19,425 bases of DNA, from NCBI GenBank assembly GCA_019415705.1, contig DXYS01000046.1, positions 1-19,425 of the forward strand. The letters are read 5' to 3'. Within the stretch, counting starts at the first letter, position 1, and each line of letters opens with the position of its first letter. Origin of the DNA: Bacteroidales bacterium. GTDB lineage: Bacteria; Bacteroidota; Bacteroidia; Bacteroidales; Muribaculaceae. Below the pieces are notes generated by a model. That model had not been told where the DNA came from. It ran no database searches and saw only the letters and a list, made by a program, of their open reading frames with translations. The translations under genes and the position numbers were made by a program. Below are positions 15,425 through 19,425 of the stretch, piece after piece.

Positions 15425-15507
15425 GAGAACTTGATTTTATGATTATAACAAGCTGTCGTCCCCGCAGGTTTGCTCCCTCCCGATGATAAAAATCCTCGAA
15501 AAACGCC

Positions 15508-15535
15508 AAAAAGGTTATAACGTTACAACCTTTTT
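15508..15535. promoter_or_regulatory. 28-base near-palindrome in the ndh/helicase divergent spacer
   Basis: Arms AAAAAGGTT (15508-15516) and AACCTTTTT (15527-15535) flank the palindrome TAACGTTA (15518-15525), with only the pair 15517/15526 (A and C) mismatched. It lies 84 bases from the ndh start and 102 bases from the helicase start. The T-run after each arm on both strands also resembles a weak bidirectional terminator, but its place between two divergent starts fits a shared operator better. The regulator is unknown. Confidence 0.6.
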
Positions 15536-15570
15536 GTCCATATCCGCGTGGCTGATTTGCATGTTTTTAC

Positions 15571-15578
15571 TAATTTTG
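15571..15578 (+). promoter_or_regulatory. Probable -7 promoter element of the helicase gene
   Basis: TAATTTTG matches TAnnTTTG exactly. Transcription would begin near 15585, giving a leader of about 53 bases to the ATG at 15638. No good -33 element is seen at the usual distance; TTTG at 15556-15559 is too close (11 bases). A five-codon open frame (15624-15641) in the leader overlaps the helicase ATG as ATGA, which may be chance. Confidence 0.5.
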
Positions 15579-15637
15579 TATTCTGAAACTCCTAAGCTCC
15601 TCTCTCCACGGTAATTTTACATTATGACTTTCTGCAG

Positions 15638-17038
15638 ATGAGATTTGACGAGTTTGACTTAGGCTATGACGTGCTCGACGCACTCGACGCCATGCATTTT
15701 GAAGAGTGTACGCCCATACAGGAGCGGGCTATCGGCCCCGTGCTTGACGGGCGTGACATTATAGCGGTCGCACAGACCGGCACCGGAAAGACTGCCGCAT
15801 ACCTTTTGCCGATTATCAGCCTTATTAACGACGGCGGGTATCCCGAGGACGCCATCAACTGCGTCATCATGGTCCCCACTCACGAGCTTGCCCAGCAGAT
15901 TGACCGCCAGTTGGAAGGCTTCTCATATTTCGTATCGGTCAGTTCTGCGGCAATCCACGGCGGCAACGACGGCAAGGAGTTCGCACGTCAGCAGCGCAGT
16001 CTCAAAATGGGCGCCGACATCGTCATCGCCACCCCCGGCCGTCTTTTGGCCCACATGAAGATGGGCTACGTCGACCTCTCGCGCACATCGTTCTTTGTGC
16101 TTGACGAGGCTGACCGCATGCTCGACATGGGTTTCTCCGACGACATCATGCAGATAGCCCGTCAGCTCCCCAAAGAGCGTCAGACGCTGCTTTTCTCGGC
16201 CACGATGCCACCTAAGATTCAGCAACTTGCGTCAAACATCCTCAACGATCCTCTCGAAGTCAAAATCGCCGTCTCAAAACCCTCAGAGAAGATAGACCAG
16301 TCGGCTGTCATCTGCCACGAAGGCCAGAAGTCAGACGTGCTTAAATATCTATTCCATACTTATCACTCAAAGCGCGTCATCGTCTTTGCCGCCTCAAAAC
16401 TCAAGGTCAAGGATCTCTCGCGTGAGCTCCGCCGCGCCGGTTGGCGCACGGGCGAGATGCACTCTGACCTCGAGCAGCCCGAGCGCGAGAAGGTCATGCA
16501 CGAGTTCAAGGCCGGACGCATCGACATCCTCGTGGCCACCGACATTGTGGCCCGCGGCATCGACATCGACGATATCAGCATGGTCGTCAACTACGACGTC
16601 CCGCGTGAGGCCGAGGACTATGTACACCGCATCGGCCGCACAGCCCGCGCCGGGTCCGACGGTCGTGCCGTCACGCTGGTCAGCGAGCGCGAGCAGTCAA
16701 AATTCAAGTTTATTGAGGACTTTATCGGCCGCGAGGTGCGTAAGGAGCAACTGCCCGACGAACTCGGTGACACCCCAGAGTACCGTCCGCGCTCACGCGA
16801 TGGCCGCAACCGCCGCAATGACCGCCGCCACTCATCGTCGGGCCGTCGCCATGGCGACCGTCGCCGCGGTGCAGAGCAAAAGGACGCGCCCAAAGCCTCT
16901 GCGGCCCCTGATTCAAAAGCGCCCCAAAACACCTCGGCTACTCCCTCAGCCGAAGCCAAGACGGCCCAAAACGCCGAGGTCAAACCCAAGAAAAAGCGCC
17001 GCTACTACCGCCGCCGTCCCTCCAAGCCTCAGCAGTAA
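15638..17038 (+). CDS. DEAD-box ATP-dependent RNA helicase (RhlE-like)
   Basis: The 466-residue product has every core motif of an RNA helicase. In order these are a Q motif (CTPIQERAI, 24-32), Walker A AQTGTGKT (45-52), motif Ia PTHELAQQ (80-87), ATPGRL, DEAD (156-159), SAT (187-189), VATDIVARGIDID, YVHRIGRTARAG and the linking blocks. Motif Ia carries His where PTRELA is usual. After about residue 375 comes a long low-complexity tail, first rich in Arg, Asp and Gly, then in Ala, Pro and Lys, ending KKKRRYYRRR. Such basic tails help RhlE/CsdA-type helicases hold RNA in ribosome assembly or mRNA decay and are common in Bacteroidetes. It is transcribed alone, rightward, with strong hairpins after the stop. 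RhlE or DeaD naming cannot be settled from sequence alone. Confidence 0.93.
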   Translation: MRFDEFDLGYDVLDALDAMHFEECTPIQERAIGPVLDGRDIIAVAQTGTGKTAAYLLPIISLINDGGYPEDAINCVIMVPTHELAQQIDRQLEGFSYFVSVSSAAIHGGNDGKEFARQQRSLKMGADIVIATPGRLLAHMKMGYVDLSRTSFFVLDEADRMLDMGFSDDIMQIARQLPKERQTLLFSATMPPKIQQLASNILNDPLEVKIAVSKPSEKIDQSAVICHEGQKSDVLKYLFHTYHSKRVIVFAASKLKVKDLSRELRRAGWRTGEMHSDLEQPEREKVMHEFKAGRIDILVATDIVARGIDIDDISMVVNYDVPREAEDYVHRIGRTARAGSDGRAVTLVSEREQSKFKFIEDFIGREVRKEQLPDELGDTPEYRPRSRDGRNRRNDRRHSSSGRRHGDRRRGAEQKDAPKASAAPDSKAPQNTSATPSAEAKTAQNAEVKPKKKRRYYRRRPSKPQQ

Positions 17039-17050
17039 GCCCTCCATTGT

Positions 17051-17084
17051 GACTGCCCGAGCTCGGGCAGTCAGCTTCTTTTTT
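17051..17084 (+). terminator. Intrinsic terminator of the helicase gene
   Basis: A perfect 22-base palindrome (17051-17072, arms GACTGCCCGAG / CTCGGGCAGTC) is followed six bases later by a run of six T (17079-17084). It starts 12 bases after the helicase stop codon. The very stable GC-rich stem and T-run make it a good Rho-independent terminator, although the gap between stem and T-run is longer than ideal. Confidence 0.75.
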
Positions 17085-17102
17085 CGGCCCGAGTTCGGGC
17101 CG
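17085..17102. other. Second hairpin directly after the helicase terminator
   Basis: Arms CGGCCCGA (17085-17092) and TCGGGCCG (17095-17102) pair perfectly around GT, immediately after the T-run of the first hairpin. Both hairpins share the core CCCGAG-TCGGG, differing only at the central base pair step. There is no T-run after it on either strand, so it is not a standard terminator. It could back up the first hairpin or be left from duplication of it. Confidence 0.6.
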
Positions 17103-17145
17103 ATTTGCTTAAAAAAACGCAAAAGCTCGGCAAAGCTCAAATAAA

Positions 17146-17178
17146 TTTGGCATTGCTATCGACTAATTTGTATCTTTG
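17146..17178 (+). promoter_or_regulatory. Bacteroidetes-type promoter of the TPR protein gene
   Basis: TATCTTTG (17171-17178) is an exact -7 TAnnTTTG element and TTTG (17146-17149) lies 21 bases upstream as -33. Transcription should begin near 17185. This rules out the TTG at 17176 as the start codon of the TPR gene and supports the ATG at 17221 with a leader of about 35 bases. Confidence 0.7.
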
Positions 17179-17220
17179 TCAAATAAACCGTATAGCCAAA
17201 AAATCACATATTCCCCACAG

Positions 17221-19251
17221 ATGCCGGGTCTTCTCAAAAAACTATTTGTCATATTGCTTGCCGTTGCTGCCCGGCCGGCTCTCACTATCGCACAGGTCAA
17301 CACCGATCAGGTGATGATTGTCGGGCAGAACGCCCTCTATTTTGAGGACTATATGCTCTCGATACAATATTTCAATCAGGCCATAAACGCCAAGCCATAT
17401 CTTGCGCGGCCCTATTTCCTCAGAGCCATTGCCAAACTCAATCTCGAGGATTATGCGGGCGCTGAGGCCGATGCTTCCAAAGCCATTGAAATTAATCCCT
17501 TTCTGACCGATGCTTGGGAGGCGCGAGGCGTGGCCCGACAAAATCTCGGGCATAACCGTGAGGCTGTCGCCGACTATCGCAAGGCTCTCGAATTGATTCC
17601 GCGCAACCGTCAGCTGATGTTCAACATGGCCCTCGCACAGTCTGAAATCAAAGATTATGCCGGGGCTGACTCTACGTTCGCTCAGATTCTGCGTTACTAT
17701 CCGTCGTTTGAGAACGGCTATCTCGGCCGTGCCCGTCTGCGTCTGGCGACTGCCGACACTGTCGGCGCCTCAGAGGACATTGCAAAGGCTCTCGAGCTAA
17801 ACCGCAACTCACTCAACGCCTACATCATGCGTGCCGACATCGCCATTAACTCCAATCGCGATTATGAGTCGGCGCTCAACGACATGAACGAGGCCATACG
17901 TCTGCAGCCGCGTTTCGCAGGTCTGTATATCAACCGCGCCTTCCTGCGCTATAACCGCGACGACTATTTCGGCGCTATGGCCGATTATGACTATGCTCTA
18001 AAACTCGAGCCGCTCAATGCCGTCGCATTGTTCAACCGCGGCCTGCTAAACTCTGAGGTCAGCGCCAATGACCGTGCGCTGGACGATTTCTCCAAGGTCT
18101 TGCAGCTTAATCCCGACGATTACCGCGCGCTTTACAACCGTGCCGTGATTTATTATAAAAAAGCCGACTACAAAGCCGGCCGCGCTGACATTGAGCGTGT
18201 CATCGAAGCCTTCCCCGACTTCCCTGCGGCTTATTACCTGCGCGGCGAGTTTAATCGTCATCTTGGCAATCTCGCCGGAGCGCAGCGTGATTTCGACCGC
18301 TCGACCGCTCTTGCAAAAACTGCCCGCGAGGGCTCGCAGTCTGAGCAGGCCGAGGCCATCGAGGCGGCCCGTAAGGCCCGCGAGGAGGGTGATGTGCCGC
18401 CCGAACTCGTCTCCAAGCGTTTTGCGTCACTGCTGACGGTCGATGACAATGCCGAGATAAAAGAGGAGTATAACAACAGCGCTATCCGCGGCCATGTGCA
18501 GGACCGCAATCTTGCCATCGAGACCGAGCCGCTGATGGAGCTTTCGTTCTACAACTCGCCCACCGAACTTAAGCCCGGTACATATTACATCAAGGAAATC
18601 GACGACCTCAACTCGACGCGTATGCTCAAGTTTGTCGTCGTCGTAACCAACGCCGTGCCCGTGCTCGACGAAGATATTTATTCAAACCATTTCAAGTCTA
18701 TCGAATATTACAATTCATATCTTGCCACACACGCGCCGCGCTCCGTCGATTATATCGGACGTGCCATGGACTTCATAACTGTGCGTGATTATGACGCCGC
18801 CCTCCGCGACATCGAGCGCGCGATTGCCATGACGCCCGACTTTTCGCCTGCATATATTCTTAAGGCTCAGGCCAACTGGCATCGCTACAAGCTGATGGAG
18901 CTGCAGGGCGATGACGGCAAGACAGATGCAGCGGCACGTCTCGCGCTGCGCCGGCAGGCTCTCGCCGAAGTCGCCGCCGCTTACGATAAGGCTCTTGAAA
19001 TTTCGCCCCGCACGGCTCCCGTGTGGTTTAACAAAGGTTGTGTGCTCATTGAGGAACAGGATTTCACCTCGGCTATCGCTGCATTCTCCCGTGCAATCGA
19101 GCTGAAAGCCGATATGGGTGAGGCATATTTCAACCGCGGATATGTCTATCTCAAACTTGGCAATCAGTCGGCCGGTGTCGCTGACCTCAGCAAAGCCGGC
19201 GAGCTTGGCATAGTGGGTGCCTATAATCTTATCAAACGCATTTCACGCTAA
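17221..19251 (+). CDS. Large secreted TPR-repeat protein
   Basis: The 676-residue product begins with a signal peptide (basic LLKKL, then FVILLAVAA), with a likely cleavage near TIAQ at about residue 25. About nine consecutive tetratricopeptide repeats span roughly residues 35-360, each with the W/Y-x-x-R-G / A-x-x-D-x-x-K-A-L-x-x-x-P pattern (for example AIAKLNLEDYAGAEADASKAI). A charged linker rich in Ala, Glu and Arg follows. Next is a non-TPR segment at about 415-490 with beta-like sequence (ELKPGTYYIKEIDDLN, FVVVVTNAVPV). Three or four more TPRs run from about 505 to the end. TPRs bind proteins, so an envelope scaffold or adaptor is plausible; no enzyme motif is visible. It has its own promoter. 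A DUF4301 gene follows 34 bases after the stop and may be co-transcribed. The exact function is unknown. Confidence 0.88.
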   Translation: MPGLLKKLFVILLAVAARPALTIAQVNTDQVMIVGQNALYFEDYMLSIQYFNQAINAKPYLARPYFLRAIAKLNLEDYAGAEADASKAIEINPFLTDAWEARGVARQNLGHNREAVADYRKALELIPRNRQLMFNMALAQSEIKDYAGADSTFAQILRYYPSFENGYLGRARLRLATADTVGASEDIAKALELNRNSLNAYIMRADIAINSNRDYESALNDMNEAIRLQPRFAGLYINRAFLRYNRDDYFGAMADYDYALKLEPLNAVALFNRGLLNSEVSANDRALDDFSKVLQLNPDDYRALYNRAVIYYKKADYKAGRADIERVIEAFPDFPAAYYLRGEFNRHLGNLAGAQRDFDRSTALAKTAREGSQSEQAEAIEAARKAREEGDVPPELVSKRFASLLTVDDNAEIKEEYNNSAIRGHVQDRNLAIETEPLMELSFYNSPTELKPGTYYIKEIDDLNSTRMLKFVVVVTNAVPVLDEDIYSNHFKSIEYYNSYLATHAPRSVDYIGRAMDFITVRDYDAALRDIERAIAMTPDFSPAYILKAQANWHRYKLMELQGDDGKTDAAARLALRRQALAEVAAAYDKALEISPRTAPVWFNKGCVLIEEQDFTSAIAAFSRAIELKADMGEAYFNRGYVYLKLGNQSAGVADLSKAGELGIVGAYNLIKRISR

Positions 19252-19257
19252 TAATCT

Positions 19258-19280
19258 TTAATACCTAACTTAATACCTAA
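19258..19280. repeat. Short direct repeat before the DUF4301 gene
   Basis: TTAATACCTAA occurs at 19258-19268 and 19270-19280, a 12-base period within the 34-base gap between the TPR stop and the next ATG. It is too short to assign a role, and AT-rich leaders in this order commonly contain such repeats by chance. Confidence 0.4.
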
Positions 19281-19285
19281 AAACC

Positions 19286-19425
19286 ATGTTGAACGAAAAA
19301 GACCTCTCTCAGATGGCGGCAAAAGGCATCTCGCCCGAGACCGTCGAGGCGCAGCTCGAACGTTTCCGCACGGGCTTCCCGTTTCTCAAACTTGTAGGCT
19401 CGGCCCGGCCGGGCGAAGGCATAAC
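19286..19425 (+). CDS. DUF4301 family protein, N-terminal fragment
   Basis: The frame opens at ATG 19286 and runs off the right edge after 46 complete codons. The visible start (MLNEKDLSQMAAKGISPE, then VEAQLERFRTGFPFLKL) matches the N-terminus I know for the DUF4301 proteins of Bacteroidales: an acidic helix, a short turn and the FRxGFPFLKL block before a glycine-containing PGEGI stretch. Full members are about 500 residues and of unknown function; some are compared to nucleotidyltransferase-like folds, which cannot be judged from this fragment. The 34-base gap after the TPR gene has no promoter consensus, so the two may share a transcript. Confidence 0.75.
   Translation, partial: MLNEKDLSQMAAKGISPETVEAQLERFRTGFPFLKLVGSARPGEGI

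Noticed and set aside
15624..15641. Five-codon open frame (MTFCR) overlapping the helicase ATG as ATGA
   Set aside because: Too short to distinguish from chance. Mentioned only as a possible leader peptide in the helicase promoter entry.

Overview
The window looks like chromosomal DNA from a member of the order Bacteroidales. Most genes are fairly GC-rich, by eye in the mid-50s percent. Several genes carry the Bacteroidetes-type promoter -7 element TAnnTTTG and lack a clear Shine-Dalgarno sequence. Gene content also fits: a DUF4301 gene at the right edge, a large secreted TPR protein, a short HPPK and an RluD gene behind a PASTA membrane protein. A Muribaculaceae-like gut bacterium is my best guess, but this is inference from style and not from a marker gene.

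Layout from left to right. Positions 1-270 hold no convincing gene, only the terminator of a leftward gene for a small secreted cysteine-rich LTxxQ (Spy-like) protein (271-861). A 302-base divergent spacer leads to a rightward pair: a membrane-anchored PASTA protein coupled by TAATG to an RluD-type pseudouridine synthase. The RluD frame is broken by one extra C at 2286-2289. A second rightward unit (3037-8030) carries a PlsC-like acyltransferase, a membrane metallophosphoesterase, the RNA-binding protein Tex and a short HPPK (FolK)-like protein. It meets a leftward unit head-on across three tandem 20-base AT-rich repeats. The leftward unit runs aroE, a YeiH-family transporter, then comEC. Next comes a visibly AT-richer Fic protein gene with its own promoter and an operator-like palindrome plus direct repeat. 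After it are a leftward pair (type II NADH dehydrogenase followed by an Eis-like acetyltransferase), a divergent spacer with a 28-base near-palindrome, a rightward DEAD-box helicase closed by twin hairpins, the TPR protein gene, and the first 140 bases of a DUF4301 gene.

Most of the window is housekeeping: ribosomal RNA modification, phospholipid acylation, folate and shikimate metabolism, respiration, RNA unwinding and DNA uptake. The accessory-looking parts are the Fic locus and perhaps the cysteine-rich protein. I see no phage, IS element, CRISPR array, tRNA or rRNA, and no multi-gene system that is clearly new. The points most worth checking are the Fic operator, the rluD frameshift, the comEC start (ATC where ATG is expected), the FolK-like protein lacking expected residues, and the unexplained palindromes and repeats between genes.
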